From: Oceanospirillaceae bacterium
Lineage (GTDB): Bacteria; Pseudomonadota; Gammaproteobacteria; Pseudomonadales; Litoribrevibacteraceae
NCBI GenBank assembly: GCA_015665455.1
Contig: JADFAD010000012.1
Span: forward strand, 1-64,000
Length of the DNA stretch: 64,000 nt
Reading direction: 5' to 3'
Below, one piece after another: positions 36,879 to 45,454 of the stretch. The notes under the pieces were generated by a model. That model ran no database searches. It saw only the letters and a list, made by a program, of their open reading frames with translations, and had not been told where the DNA came from. A program made the translations under genes and the position numbers. Numbering within the stretch: the stretch's first letter is position 1; each line of letters opens with the position of its first letter.

Positions 36879-38738
36879 ATGCTAAATCGATATCCCTTGT
36901 GGAAATATCTGATCATATTGGCTGTAGTTGTAATTGGTTGTGTTTACGCTGCTCCTAATTTGTATCCAGAAGACCCTGCCGTTCAAATTTCAGAAACGAG
37001 AAGCAGTGGGTCTCTAAATAACTCAAAGCTTCAAAACATACGGAATATTCTTGAAGAAGCAAATATTCAGGTTTTGAAAGAAGAGAATGAAGATAAAAAG
37101 GCGTTGTTTCGTTTCAACTCTGGTGCAGATCAAATAAAAGCTAAGCCTCTTATTGAAGGGGTGTTAGGTCAGGAATTTATTGTTGCTTTAAATATGGCTC
37201 CGACTACGCCTGAGTGGTTGTCTTCGTTGGGTGCTAACCCTATGAAGCTTGGTTTGGATTTGCGCGGCGGTGTTCATTTCTTGCTTGAAGTGGATATGGA
37301 GAAAGCGATTACTCAGCGTATGGAGGTTTATGCTGGTGAAATTAAACGTTTCCTTCGCACAGAAAAGATTCGCTACCGTCGAGTTGAGTTAAAGGCTGAT
37401 GATCTGGAGCTGACTTTCCGTAAAGCGGAAGACAGGGAAGATGCTCGAAATACTTTGCGTCGAGAATATCAAGACTTTGTTGCTTCAGAAAAAGAAGATG
37501 GTAAGTATTTCTATTTAAATCTTTCTTTGACGGATGCGAAAATAAAAGAAATTAAAGATTATGCGATTACTCAAAACTTAACTACGTTACGCAATCGTGT
37601 TAATGAATTGGGTGTTGCTGAGCCTCTTGTGCAGAAGCAAGGTCAAGATCGTATTGTTGTTCAATTGCCTGGCGTTCAAGATACGGCGGCAGCAAAGCGT
37701 GTTTTAGGTGCGACAGCTAATCTGCAGTTTCGTTTAGAAGCTTTGCCTGATGCGTCTGTGACTCAGCGCCAATCTTTCAGTTTTAGGGATAACCCTAATC
37801 GTAGGGCTAATATCGAAAAAGACATAATTATTACTGGCGAAAGTGTTTCTACTGCGTCTTTGGGCTTTGATGAGAATGGTTTACCTCAGGTTAATATCTC
37901 TTTGGATGCGAGCGGTGGTAAATTGATGCATCGTGTCACTCGAAAAGCGGTTGGTCGTAAAATGGCGGTCATATTTATCGAGCATAAGACACGAACTATT
38001 AATAAAGTTGTTGAAGGTGAAATAGTTGAGGAGCGTATAAAGTATTCTCAACAGGGCATCATTAGTTTAGCGACGATTCAAAGTCCTCTAGGGAATAGCT
38101 TTAGGATCACTGGTCTAGATAGTCCACAAGAGGCGTCAGAACTGTCTTTACTTTTAAGGGCGGGTTCACTTGCTGCACCAATTTACTTTGTTGAAGAAAG
38201 AACTGTTGGTCCTAGTTTAGGGCAAGAAAATATTGACCTTGGTGTCACTTCTGTTCAGATAGGTTTGTCACTTGTTCTTGTTTTTATGGTTCTCTTTTAT
38301 CGGGTTTTCGGTATCGTTGCAAATGTTGCCCTTGTTCTTAATTTAGTCGTTTTGGTTGCAGTAATGTCTTTGATGTCTGCAACATTAACTCTGCCTGGAA
38401 TAGCGGGGATTGTCTTAACTGTTGGTATGGCTGTTGATGCGAATGTCTTAATCTTCTCTCGAATTAGAGAAGAGTTGAAAAATGGTGCGCCACCTCAATC
38501 AGCAATTCATGCTGGCTATGAGCGAGCATTCGTTACAATTTTTGATGCTAATCTAACAACGTTGATTGTGGCAGTTATTTTATTCTCTGTTGGGACGGGT
38601 CCTGTGAAAGGCTTTGCTGTTACTTTGATGGTAGGTATTACTACATCGATGTTCACTGCAATTATGTTTACTCGCGGTGTTGTTAATTTGATTTATGGTG
38701 GTCGAAACATTAAATCACTATCGATTGGAGGAGTGTAG
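36879..38738 (+). CDS. secD: Protein translocase subunit SecD
   Basis: SecD with SecF uses proton motive force to pull proteins through the Sec channel. The 619-residue protein has a first membrane helix (about 9-26), a large periplasmic region with GLDLRGGVHFLLEVD (about 122-136), then five C-terminal helices from about 450 with the conserved GIVLTVGMAVDANVLIFSRI (Asp for proton relay) and ANLTTLIVAVILF. It is full length and is followed by secF after 3 bases. Confidence 0.96.
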   Translation: MLNRYPLWKYLIILAVVVIGCVYAAPNLYPEDPAVQISETRSSGSLNNSKLQNIRNILEEANIQVLKEENEDKKALFRFNSGADQIKAKPLIEGVLGQEFIVALNMAPTTPEWLSSLGANPMKLGLDLRGGVHFLLEVDMEKAITQRMEVYAGEIKRFLRTEKIRYRRVELKADDLELTFRKAEDREDARNTLRREYQDFVASEKEDGKYFYLNLSLTDAKIKEIKDYAITQNLTTLRNRVNELGVAEPLVQKQGQDRIVVQLPGVQDTAAAKRVLGATANLQFRLEALPDASVTQRQSFSFRDNPNRRANIEKDIIITGESVSTASLGFDENGLPQVNISLDASGGKLMHRVTRKAVGRKMAVIFIEHKTRTINKVVEGEIVEERIKYSQQGIISLATIQSPLGNSFRITGLDSPQEASELSLLLRAGSLAAPIYFVEERTVGPSLGQENIDLGVTSVQIGLSLVLVFMVLFYRVFGIVANVALVLNLVVLVAVMSLMSATLTLPGIAGIVLTVGMAVDANVLIFSRIREELKNGAPPQSAIHAGYERAFVTIFDANLTTLIVAVILFSVGTGPVKGFAVTLMVGITTSMFTAIMFTRGVVNLIYGGRNIKSLSIGGV

Positions 38739-38741
38739 CTC

Positions 38742-39698
38742 ATGGCATTATCAGATATCCAAATCGACTTCATGGGAAAGCGTAAAATTGCTACGTTTTT
38801 CTCTTTAGTTTTGTTGATTGCTTCATTGACGTCTTTAGCTGTGAATGGTTTGAAATTTGGGCTGGATTTTACTGGAGGAACATTAATTGAGGTTGAATAT
38901 GAGCAAACGCCTCCGTTATCAGAGATACGTTCCTTACTTGAGGGGGCTCAATACAAAAATGTTGTGGTTCAAACTTTTGGCAAGCCAAATGATGTGTTGA
39001 TTCGAATGCAAAGCGATAAGCCTGGTTTGGGTGAGGAAGTGTTGACTTCACTGAAATCTGGTTCTGAATCCGAAGTTATATTGCGTCGTACTGAATATGT
39101 CGGCCCTCAGGTTGGTGATGAGCTTCGTGAGCGTGGTGGATTGGGGATGCTCTTTGCGCTCTTGGTTGTTATGGCTTATGTAGCGGTTCGGTTTCAATAT
39201 AAGTTCTCTGTAGGGGCTGTGTTTGCCCTAATGCATGATGTGGTTATTGTGCTTGGTTTCTTTTCTTTGTTTCAGTTTGACTTTGATTTGACGGTTCTTG
39301 GTGCTGTATTAGCTGTTATTGGTTATTCTCTGAATGATACGATTGTTGTATCAGATAGAATTAGAGAGAACTTTAGAATTGTAAGAATTGATTCTTCGGT
39401 TGATATTATTAACCAATCATTGAATGAGACTTTAGGGCGAACGTTGATGACTTCTTTGACTACAATGCTGGTGCTATTAGCTTTGTATATCTTTGGAGGA
39501 TCAAGTTTAGAGGGCTTCTCTTTAGCTCTTTTAGTTGGTGTGGTTATTGGTACGTACTCTTCAGTGTACGTTGCTGGGACAATGCTACTTGCTCTTGGTA
39601 TCTCTCGTGAAGATATGATAGCGCCAGTGAAGCCTGAGGCAGAAGAGGGTGAAATTGAGGGTGATTATGAAGAGCCTAGGCCTGAAGATTTCAGATGA
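38742..39698 (+). CDS. secF: Protein translocase subunit SecF
   Basis: The partner of SecD. It has an N-terminal helix (about 16-34), GLDFTGGTLIEVE (about 38-50), and five further helices with AVLAVIGYSLNDTIVVSDRIREN (about 183-207), including the conserved Asp. An acidic C-terminal tail (about 293-318) extends into the cytoplasm. The 318 residues are usual. A near-perfect terminator begins 19 bases after the stop. Confidence 0.96.
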   Translation: MALSDIQIDFMGKRKIATFFSLVLLIASLTSLAVNGLKFGLDFTGGTLIEVEYEQTPPLSEIRSLLEGAQYKNVVVQTFGKPNDVLIRMQSDKPGLGEEVLTSLKSGSESEVILRRTEYVGPQVGDELRERGGLGMLFALLVVMAYVAVRFQYKFSVGAVFALMHDVVIVLGFFSLFQFDFDLTVLGAVLAVIGYSLNDTIVVSDRIRENFRIVRIDSSVDIINQSLNETLGRTLMTSLTTMLVLLALYIFGGSSLEGFSLALLVGVVIGTYSSVYVAGTMLLALGISREDMIAPVKPEAEEGEIEGDYEEPRPEDFR

Positions 39699-39716
39699 TT
39701 CTTTAGTTGGGTTTTT

Positions 39717-39752
39717 AAAAGGGCTTTAGAGTAAATCTAAAGCCCTTTTTTG
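39717..39752 (+). terminator. Intrinsic terminator of the queA-secF operon
   Basis: A perfect 14-bp stem (AAAAGGGCTTTAGA with TCTAAAGCCCTTTT), a five-base loop and a T tract. It closes the tgt-yajC-secD-secF transcript. Confidence 0.92.
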
Positions 39753-39906
39753 TTGGTTAGGTTTTTTGTCTAATGGGATTTAAGTGAGTGTTGGGCTTAA
39801 CAGGATTTTGATAATTTGACTTTATTATAGGTGGGTATTATAGGGGGTAGATTTATGATCGTTTGTTTGATCTGTTCAGAAAGAAAATTAGGAGTGATTT
39901 ATTACT

Positions 39907-39937
39907 TTCCAGCTCCATAATGATTATGGAGTTGGAA
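39907..39937. repeat. Near-perfect 31-bp palindrome downstream of the H-NS-family gene
   Basis: TTCCAGCTCCATAAT, a central G, then ATTATGGAGTTGGAA: 15-base arms with one mismatch. It starts 8 bases past the reverse-strand stop. There is no T tract on either side, so it is a poor intrinsic terminator; it could stabilise the mRNA end or bind a dimeric protein. Confidence 0.6.
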
Positions 39938-39944
39938 GAGTCTT

Positions 39945-40265
39945 TCAAATAGATAAGTCTGCCATAGTCTTTCCTGAGGCTAAAGCTTCTTCGACCCATT
40001 TTGGTTGGCGTCCACGGCCTGTCCATGTTTCAGATGGTGAGCTTGGGTTTTGATATTTTGGTGCTACCTTTGTTTTTTTCTTTGATGGGTTTTTAAGGCC
40101 ATCTAATACGTCGTCTAAATCGAGTCCGTGTTCATTCGCAATGTTGTGTATTTGCTGTAATGCCGTTTTTTTAGCTTCTTTGGCTTTGTCTTTGATGGTT
40201 TTTTCTAAATCTATTTGTAGGGATTTTAAATCTTCTAGGGAATATTCATTGAAGTTAATTGACAT
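39945..40265 (-). CDS. H-NS family nucleoid-associated protein
   Basis: H-NS-family proteins oligomerise through an N-terminal coiled coil and bind AT-rich DNA through a small C-terminal domain, often silencing horizontally acquired genes. This 106-residue protein has a Leu/Lys/Glu-rich helical N-terminal half (about 8-58), a Lys-rich linker (61-67) and the DNA-binding pattern PKYQNP...TWTGRGRQPKW (69-90), where Gly-Arg-Gly-Arg is the AT-hook-like loop that enters the minor groove. The pattern is closer to the Burkholderia/Ralstonia type than to E. coli hns. It lies 6 kb downstream of the AT-rich polysaccharide cluster, a likely target class. A good -10 lies upstream. Confidence 0.85.
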   Translation of the reverse strand: MSINFNEYSLEDLKSLQIDLEKTIKDKAKEAKKTALQQIHNIANEHGLDLDDVLDGLKNPSKKKTKVAPKYQNPSSPSETWTGRGRQPKWVEEALASGKTMADLSI

Positions 40266-40311
40266 GTGTTTGATAGATCCTAGTTTAGTATTTTAGTTTA
40301 GATAATAAAAT

Positions 40312-40340
40312 ATTATAGCTAAGTAGGAATATTAAGCGAA
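40312..40340 (-). promoter_or_regulatory. Candidate promoter of the H-NS-family gene
   Basis: On the reverse strand a perfect TATAAT (plus-strand 40312-40317) is preceded by a 17-base spacer and a weak TTCGCT -35. Transcription would start about 40 bases before the ATG at 40265. Confidence 0.4.
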
Positions 40341-40389
40341 TAGTGTTAGTTAAAATGTTTTAATTAATGCTAAGAGTGATTGTGGTTAA

Positions 40390-40411
40390 AGCCCTTTAAG
40401 TTTAAAGGGCT
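40390..40411 (-). terminator. Weak terminator after the reverse-strand wzz gene
   Basis: AGCCCTTTAA and TTAAAGGGCT pair perfectly over ten bases with a two-base centre, so the real loop is larger. On the reverse strand only a short T stretch follows. It lies 10 bases past the stop. Confidence 0.45.
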
Positions 40412-40421
40412 AGGTAGGTAA

Positions 40422-41573
40422 TTAGTTAGTTGGGATGCTGTTCTTTAGTGATTTAGGTTGCTTTATTGATGCAATAAAGCTGACAGAGTCAGCTTGTGTT
40501 TCATTGTTTGAGGGGAGTTCTTCGTGTTTTCTGTGAATAAAAAACTGTATAAGTGCGATAAGACAGCCGAATATTACTCCGAGTAATGTGCCTAATATAG
40601 TGATTAGTGTCTTTTTGGGTTTAATTGGAGCGTATGGAGTTGTAGGGCTTTTTTCAAATGAAAATAGCTGAATGTTGTTTGTCTGAATTTGTATGTTTCT
40701 ATATGTGTTCAGCTTTGCGATGAGTTTGGTCAGACCGGGAATAAAAGACTCTATGTCTTTACGGTCTTTTAATAAGGAAATTCTCATATCTATGGCTTTG
40801 TGGCCTAGGGTGTATATAGGAAGAGAATAGCTTGTTAATCCGCTATTTAAATTCATGCCGTTAATTGCTTCAGGGGAAGAGGTTGTTTCGATGTTTAATG
40901 CATGGGCTATCTTTGATGCCTCTTCTAGTCTGATAATTTCATTCCTAATATCAAATTTGGCTGAATCTAATTTCTCATTGATGGCTGATTGAGTCTTGTT
41001 TATATTTTTTTGGATTGCTGTGGTGTATTCATTGTGAATTGACTTGGCTGTTTCGGTATTTGCAAAATCGATGTACTCTTTCAATACTCTTTCTGTGTCT
41101 TGGGCATTATTAGATTGATAATTTAGTTCGATATAGTTGTGTGTTGCTTTTTTTCCTTGGCTTTTTGTTATCGTTAGATTTTTTTTAAATTCATTATAGG
41201 CTGAAAGAGGGCTGATAGGATTACTAGGGAGAGCTTGGTATACATTGTCAATGAAGAACTGATACTTTAGATCTTGATTGAGTAGTGTTAGATACAGCCG
41301 CTGTAGCTCACTTTTCGGTGTTAGTTTTAAAAGGTTGCTGCCTTCGTCTATTTTGTGAAGCTCTGTGGTTGAGGGTTCTATAATAATTGCGTTTGTTTGG
41401 TATGTTGGAGTAGTCGATATTGCGTAAATCAGTGAGAGGCATAAGAATATTGTTGTGGTGCCAATGATAAGCTTAATATGTTTTTTTAATGCACCAAATA
41501 ACTCCAGTAAGTCAATCTCGTCACTATGATGGGTGGTAGAGCTAGTATATGGAGTATTAGGGTATTTTTGCAT
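40422..41573 (-). CDS. Wzz-family chain-length determinant protein
   Basis: An inner-membrane polysaccharide co-polymerase that sets O-antigen or polysaccharide chain length. Topology: a cytoplasmic N terminus containing DEIDLLELFGALKKH (about 18-32), a first helix (about 34-52), a long helical periplasmic domain (about 55-310), a PYAPIKPKKTLI proline motif and a second helix (about 323-345), then a polar tail of about 38 residues. No kinase domain. It is unlike the Gly-rich co-polymerase of the main cluster, so the cell likely makes two length-controlled polymers. It stands alone on the reverse strand, between aspC and the H-NS-family gene. The tail is longer than in most Wzz proteins. Confidence 0.85.
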   Translation of the reverse strand: MQKYPNTPYTSSTTHHSDEIDLLELFGALKKHIKLIIGTTTIFLCLSLIYAISTTPTYQTNAIIIEPSTTELHKIDEGSNLLKLTPKSELQRLYLTLLNQDLKYQFFIDNVYQALPSNPISPLSAYNEFKKNLTITKSQGKKATHNYIELNYQSNNAQDTERVLKEYIDFANTETAKSIHNEYTTAIQKNINKTQSAINEKLDSAKFDIRNEIIRLEEASKIAHALNIETTSSPEAINGMNLNSGLTSYSLPIYTLGHKAIDMRISLLKDRKDIESFIPGLTKLIAKLNTYRNIQIQTNNIQLFSFEKSPTTPYAPIKPKKTLITILGTLLGVIFGCLIALIQFFIHRKHEELPSNNETQADSVSFIASIKQPKSLKNSIPTN

Positions 41574-41691
41574 TGTGCTTGCCTGCTTTTGGATTGGTTC
41601 TTTGTGCTGTTTAAAAAACGAGCGGATTTTACCACTTATTACTTGGCGGTGAAATGATGAATTTGACTGTTTTTGATGTGTTATGCCTTGA

Positions 41692-41725
41692 TTAAAAAAA
41701 ACGGGCCAATTGGCCCGTTTTTATA
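41692..41725 (-). terminator. Intrinsic terminator after aspC (bidirectional)
   Basis: A perfect 18-base palindrome ACGGGCCAATTGGCCCGT flanked by A on one side and T on the other works in both directions. It lies 12 bases past the reverse-strand stop of the aminotransferase. Confidence 0.9.
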
Positions 41726-41737
41726 CGACTTTTCGCT

Positions 41738-42928
41738 TTAGAATGTTTCGATTGCATTCTTTATGCGATTTACTGCATCTTCGAGTACATCCATGCTAGT
41801 GGCAAATGATAATCTCATATTTCCCGGGCTGCCAAAAGCTGAGCCTGGTACTACAGCAACGCCTGCTTCGCTTAATAGGTATTCCGCAAACTCTACATCA
41901 TCTTTGAATTTGTCTGAGTTAGAAATGATGCTTTGAGCGCTTGGGAATACATAAAAGGTTCCGTCACCAGGTAGGCAGTCAATGCCTGAAATGTCATTTA
42001 AAGCCTTAACCATGTAGTCATGGCGTTTTTTGAACTCAACGACCATTTCTTTTACGCAGTCTTGATTGCCGTTAATTGCGGCTTCAGAAGCGTATTGAGA
42101 AATGGATGTTGGGTTTGAGGTGCTTTGAGATTGAATCTTCTTCATTGCGCCTATTAATTTAGCGGGGCCGCCGGCGTAGCCAATTCTCCAGCCTGTCATT
42201 GAATAGGCTTTGGATACACCGTTTAATACGATTGTGCGGTCATACAGTTCAGGGCAGGCATCAAGGATGTTACAGAAACCTTCCTTATTCCATATGATGT
42301 GTTCATACATATCGTCTGTTGCTATTAAAACTTTCGGATGCTTAAGCAGTACGTCAGCAATTAATTTTAATTCTGCTTTTGAATAAGCAACCCCTGATGG
42401 ATTTGAAGGGCTATTTATAACGAATAGGCGTGTTTTATCGGTAATTGCTGCTTCAAGCTGTTCTGCTGTTATTTTGAAGCGAGACTCGATAGTAGTTTCA
42501 ATTGCAACAGGTACACCCTCGGCCATTGTTACCATATCTGGGTAAGATACCCAGTAAGGTGCAGGGATGATAACTTCATCTCCCTTGTTTAGTAGTGCAA
42601 GGGCAAGATTAAAAAAGCTTTGTTTTCCGCCGCATGAAACAAGAATCTGATTTGGTTCATAAGTAAGATTATTGTCTTTTTTAAACTTCTTGATGATTGC
42701 TTGTTTTAAAGATGGGGTTCCGTCTACCGCAGTGTATTTGGTGAAACCGTTTTGAAGTGCGGTAATGGCAGCCTGTTTAATGTGATCTGGGGTATCGAAA
42801 TCAGGTTCGCCGGCACCTAGGCCAATAATATCTTTGCCTTCTGCTCGTAATTCAGCAGCACGGTTGGTAACAGCAAGCGTTGGTGATGGCTTGATTTGTT
42901 GTACGCGGTTAGACAGTTGTACGTCCAA
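41738..42928 (-). CDS. Pyridoxal-phosphate-dependent aspartate aminotransferase (class I, type Ib)
   Basis: Interconverts aspartate and glutamate via their keto acids, feeding the aspartate family and possibly arogenate routes. At 396 residues it has the fold-type I layout: an N-terminal segment with IGLGAGEPDFDTPDHIKQAA (35-54), AGGKQ-like SCGGKQSFFNLALA (98-111) for phosphate binding, APYWVSYPDM, INSPSNPSGVAY (171-182) with the cofactor Asn, DDMYEHI, and the catalytic Lys240 in NGVSKAYSMTGWRIGY. The family is usually called AspC or AAT; it is not the E. coli type Ia AspC. Divergent from uvrB. Alternative: an aminotransferase with wider specificity. Confidence 0.88.
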   Translation of the reverse strand: MDVQLSNRVQQIKPSPTLAVTNRAAELRAEGKDIIGLGAGEPDFDTPDHIKQAAITALQNGFTKYTAVDGTPSLKQAIIKKFKKDNNLTYEPNQILVSCGGKQSFFNLALALLNKGDEVIIPAPYWVSYPDMVTMAEGVPVAIETTIESRFKITAEQLEAAITDKTRLFVINSPSNPSGVAYSKAELKLIADVLLKHPKVLIATDDMYEHIIWNKEGFCNILDACPELYDRTIVLNGVSKAYSMTGWRIGYAGGPAKLIGAMKKIQSQSTSNPTSISQYASEAAINGNQDCVKEMVVEFKKRHDYMVKALNDISGIDCLPGDGTFYVFPSAQSIISNSDKFKDDVEFAEYLLSEAGVAVVPGSAFGSPGNMRLSFATSMDVLEDAVNRIKNAIETF

Positions 42929-43063
42929 TCTTAAATCCTCTTGAAAGGCCGAATGTATGAAATCTTATGCAAAAAATTGACTTATAAATGCTAAAGCATT
43001 GCCACTCTGCAGATAAACCCGCAGAATAATACAGTAATTTTGCCTCATCGTGAATAGAAGTCT

Positions 43064-45106
43064 ATGTCTGAAGTAACTCAATTGTCATCAAAACCAAAAC
43101 CTTTACAGGTTTCTGCGAAGTATAAGCCGGCGGGTGATCAGCCTGAGGCAATAGAAAAACTTGTGAATGGGATTAATTCTGGACTTGTCCATCAGACTTT
43201 ATTAGGTGTTACTGGTTCAGGTAAAACGTTTACTATGGCTAATGTTATAGGGGAATTACAACGGCCTGCGATCGTCCTTGCTCATAATAAAACTTTAGCG
43301 GCGCAGCTTTACGGTGAGTTTAAAGAATTTTTTCCTAATAACTCTGTTGAGTATTTTGTCTCGTATTACGATTATTATCAGCCTGAAGCTTACGTCCCAA
43401 GTTCTGATACTTTCATTGATAAAGATGCCTCAGTAAATGAACACATTGAACAAATGCGCCTTTCAGCGACGAAGTCTTTATTGGAAAGAAAGGATTGTAT
43501 TATTGTAGCAACGGTTTCTTCTATTTATGGTTTGGGTGATCCAGAGTCTTATTTAGGGATGATGCTGCATCTCGTCAGGGGAGATCAAATTGATCAGCGC
43601 AAAATAATAAGACGTTTGGCTGAACTTCAATATACTCGTAATGACGCGGACTTTAGGCGTGCGACTTATCGTGTTCGAGGTGATGTTATTGATGTATTTC
43701 CTGCGGAATCTGAAAAAGAAGCAGTAAGAATTGAGTTGTTTGATGATGAAATTGAGCAATTGAGTTGGTTTGATCCTCTGACAGGTGAGGTGCTTAAAAA
43801 AGTTCCTAGGGTAACTGTCTATCCTAAAACGCACTACGTAACTCCGAGAGAGAAGATATTAGAAGCAATTGATTCTATTAAGGTCGAGCTTGAAGAGCGT
43901 CTTGGTGGGCTCAAAGAAAATAACAAGTTGGTTGAGGCTCAGCGGCTAGAGCAGCGCACTCGATATGATCTTGAGATGATGCAGGAGCTTGGCTATTGCA
44001 CGGGCATTGAAAACTATTCTCGATATTTGTCAGGTCGTGAACCAGGAAATGCGCCGCCGACTTTGTTTGATTACATTCCTGATGACGCTTTGCTGTTCAT
44101 TGATGAGTCCCATGTTACGGTCCCTCAGCTCGGTGCGATGTATAAAGGAGATCGTAGTCGAAAAGAAACCTTGGTTGAGTATGGTTTTCGGCTTCCTTCT
44201 GCATTAGATAATCGCCCAATGCGATTTGATGAGTGGGAGAAAATCGCACCGCAGATGGTTTTTGTGTCGGCTACGCCTTCTAAATATGAAGAAGAGCACG
44301 CTTCACAGATTGTTGAGCAGGTTGTAAGGCCTACAGGGTTGCTTGATCCTGAGATTGAGGTTCGCCCTGCAACTACTCAGGTTGATGATTTATTATCCGA
44401 GATTAGAAAAACAGTGCAGCGAGATGAGCGCGTTTTGGCAACTGTTTTAACTAAGCGAATGGCTGAAGACCTGACAGATTATTTGATGGACCATGGTGTG
44501 AGGGTAAGGTATCTGCATTCTGATATTGATACTGTTGAGCGAGTAGAGATTATTCGGGACCTTCGGTTGGGTGAGTTTGACGTGTTGGTGGGGATTAACC
44601 TGCTAAGAGAGGGGTTGGATATGCCTGAAGTTTCTCTTGTAACCATTTTAGATGCTGATAAAGAAGGTTTTTTGAGATCGGACCGTTCATTGATTCAGAC
44701 GATTGGTCGTGCAGCTCGAAATGTAAATGGTAAAGCCATTCTGTATGCCGATCGTATGACTGGCTCTATGGAAAGGGCAATTAATGAAACTAAGAGGCGT
44801 CGAGCTAAACAGGAAGCATTTAATACTAAAAATGGTATTACTCCAAAAGGGCTTGTTAAGAATGTATCCGATATCATGGAGGGTGTTGTTCCGGGTAGCC
44901 GAGGAAAGAGTAAAGCTTCTAAGGTGGCAGAAAACTCAGCTGATTATAAAGTGGAGACAAGACATCTTACTCCAAAAGAAATACAAAAAGAGTTAACTCG
45001 CATTGAAGATGCAATGTATAAGGCGGCGAAAGATCTCCAGTTTGAGAAGGCTGCGAAAATGCGTGATGAAATTGTGCGTTTAAAACAAGAGTTAATTGAA
45101 GAGTAA
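43064..45106 (+). CDS. uvrB: Excinuclease ABC subunit B
   Basis: UvrB verifies damage in nucleotide excision repair, after loading by UvrA and before cutting by UvrC. The 680-residue protein has Walker A GVTGSGKT (48-55), the [13 protein letters not shown] beta-hairpin that clamps DNA (about 101-113), DESH helicase motif II, helicase motifs in the second half ([22 protein letters not shown]) and the C-terminal UVR domain (about 640-675) that binds UvrC. The length is usual. It stands alone between the divergent aspC gene and tRNA-Val. No LexA-type CTGT-N8-ACAG box is visible upstream, although uvrB is often SOS-controlled. Confidence 0.96.
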   Translation: MSEVTQLSSKPKPLQVSAKYKPAGDQPEAIEKLVNGINSGLVHQTLLGVTGSGKTFTMANVIGELQRPAIVLAHNKTLAAQLYGEFKEFFPNNSVEYFVSYYDYYQPEAYVPSSDTFIDKDASVNEHIEQMRLSATKSLLERKDCIIVATVSSIYGLGDPESYLGMMLHLVRGDQIDQRKIIRRLAELQYTRNDADFRRATYRVRGDVIDVFPAESEKEAVRIELFDDEIEQLSWFDPLTGEVLKKVPRVTVYPKTHYVTPREKILEAIDSIKVELEERLGGLKENNKLVEAQRLEQRTRYDLEMMQELGYCTGIENYSRYLSGREPGNAPPTLFDYIPDDALLFIDESHVTVPQLGAMYKGDRSRKETLVEYGFRLPSALDNRPMRFDEWEKIAPQMVFVSATPSKYEEEHASQIVEQVVRPTGLLDPEIEVRPATTQVDDLLSEIRKTVQRDERVLATVLTKRMAEDLTDYLMDHGVRVRYLHSDIDTVERVEIIRDLRLGEFDVLVGINLLREGLDMPEVSLVTILDADKEGFLRSDRSLIQTIGRAARNVNGKAILYADRMTGSMERAINETKRRRAKQEAFNTKNGITPKGLVKNVSDIMEGVVPGSRGKSKASKVAENSADYKVETRHLTPKEIQKELTRIEDAMYKAAKDLQFEKAAKMRDEIVRLKQELIEE

Positions 45107-45130
45107 TTAAATGAATTTTGTGGATGATTA

Positions 45131-45158
45131 TTGCTTTTATAAAAAATCTCCATATAAT
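45131..45158 (+). promoter_or_regulatory. Promoter of tRNA-Val
   Basis: TTGCTT (45131-45136) and TATAAT (45153-45158) are separated by 16 bases, followed by a GCCGTCC GC-rich discriminator-like stretch typical of stable RNA promoters. Confidence 0.75.
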
Positions 45159-45207
45159 GCCGTCCCACAACATATCAATTGCTGTTTCTTCAGTGAGTTA
45201 TGTTTGG

Positions 45208-45284
<77 letters not shown>

Positions 45285-45346
45285 ATTTTCTTTTTTAAAT
45301 CTTTTGTTACTTCTACGATATATATTTCAATTAATCCAGCTTTATG

Positions 45347-45375
45347 TTGACACTTAATCTTTGCACTTTTAGCAT
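45347..45375 (+). promoter_or_regulatory. Candidate promoter of thrS
   Basis: A perfect TTGACA (45347-45352), a 17-base spacer and TAGCAT (45370-45375) would give a leader of about 70 bases before the thrS ATG, containing the anticodon-like hairpin. Confidence 0.65.
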
Positions 45376-45416
45376 GGCTGACTATTTTTTATTTCATATT
45401 TCAAAAACATTATCAT

Positions 45417-45437
45417 GTGGCCTTTGGTAGGGGCCAC
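45417..45437 (+). promoter_or_regulatory. tRNA-Thr anticodon-arm mimic in the thrS leader (translational operator)
   Basis: GTGGCCT pairs with GGGCCAC (seven pairs, last U-G), leaving the seven-base loop TTGGTAG. In tRNA numbering this places U at 33, GGU at 34-36 and A at 37: the anticodon loop of tRNA-Thr(GGU). It ends 4 bases before the GAGGGG ribosome site of thrS. In E. coli, threonyl-tRNA synthetase binds such a mimic in its own mRNA and blocks ribosome entry; the same control is inferred here. Confidence 0.7.
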
Positions 45438-45454
45438 CACTGAGGGGACGAACA

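Noticed and set aside
42929-43063. SOS (LexA) box before uvrB
   Set aside because: CTG and CAG elements are present but spaced 12 bases apart instead of 10, with no better match, so SOS control cannot be claimed.
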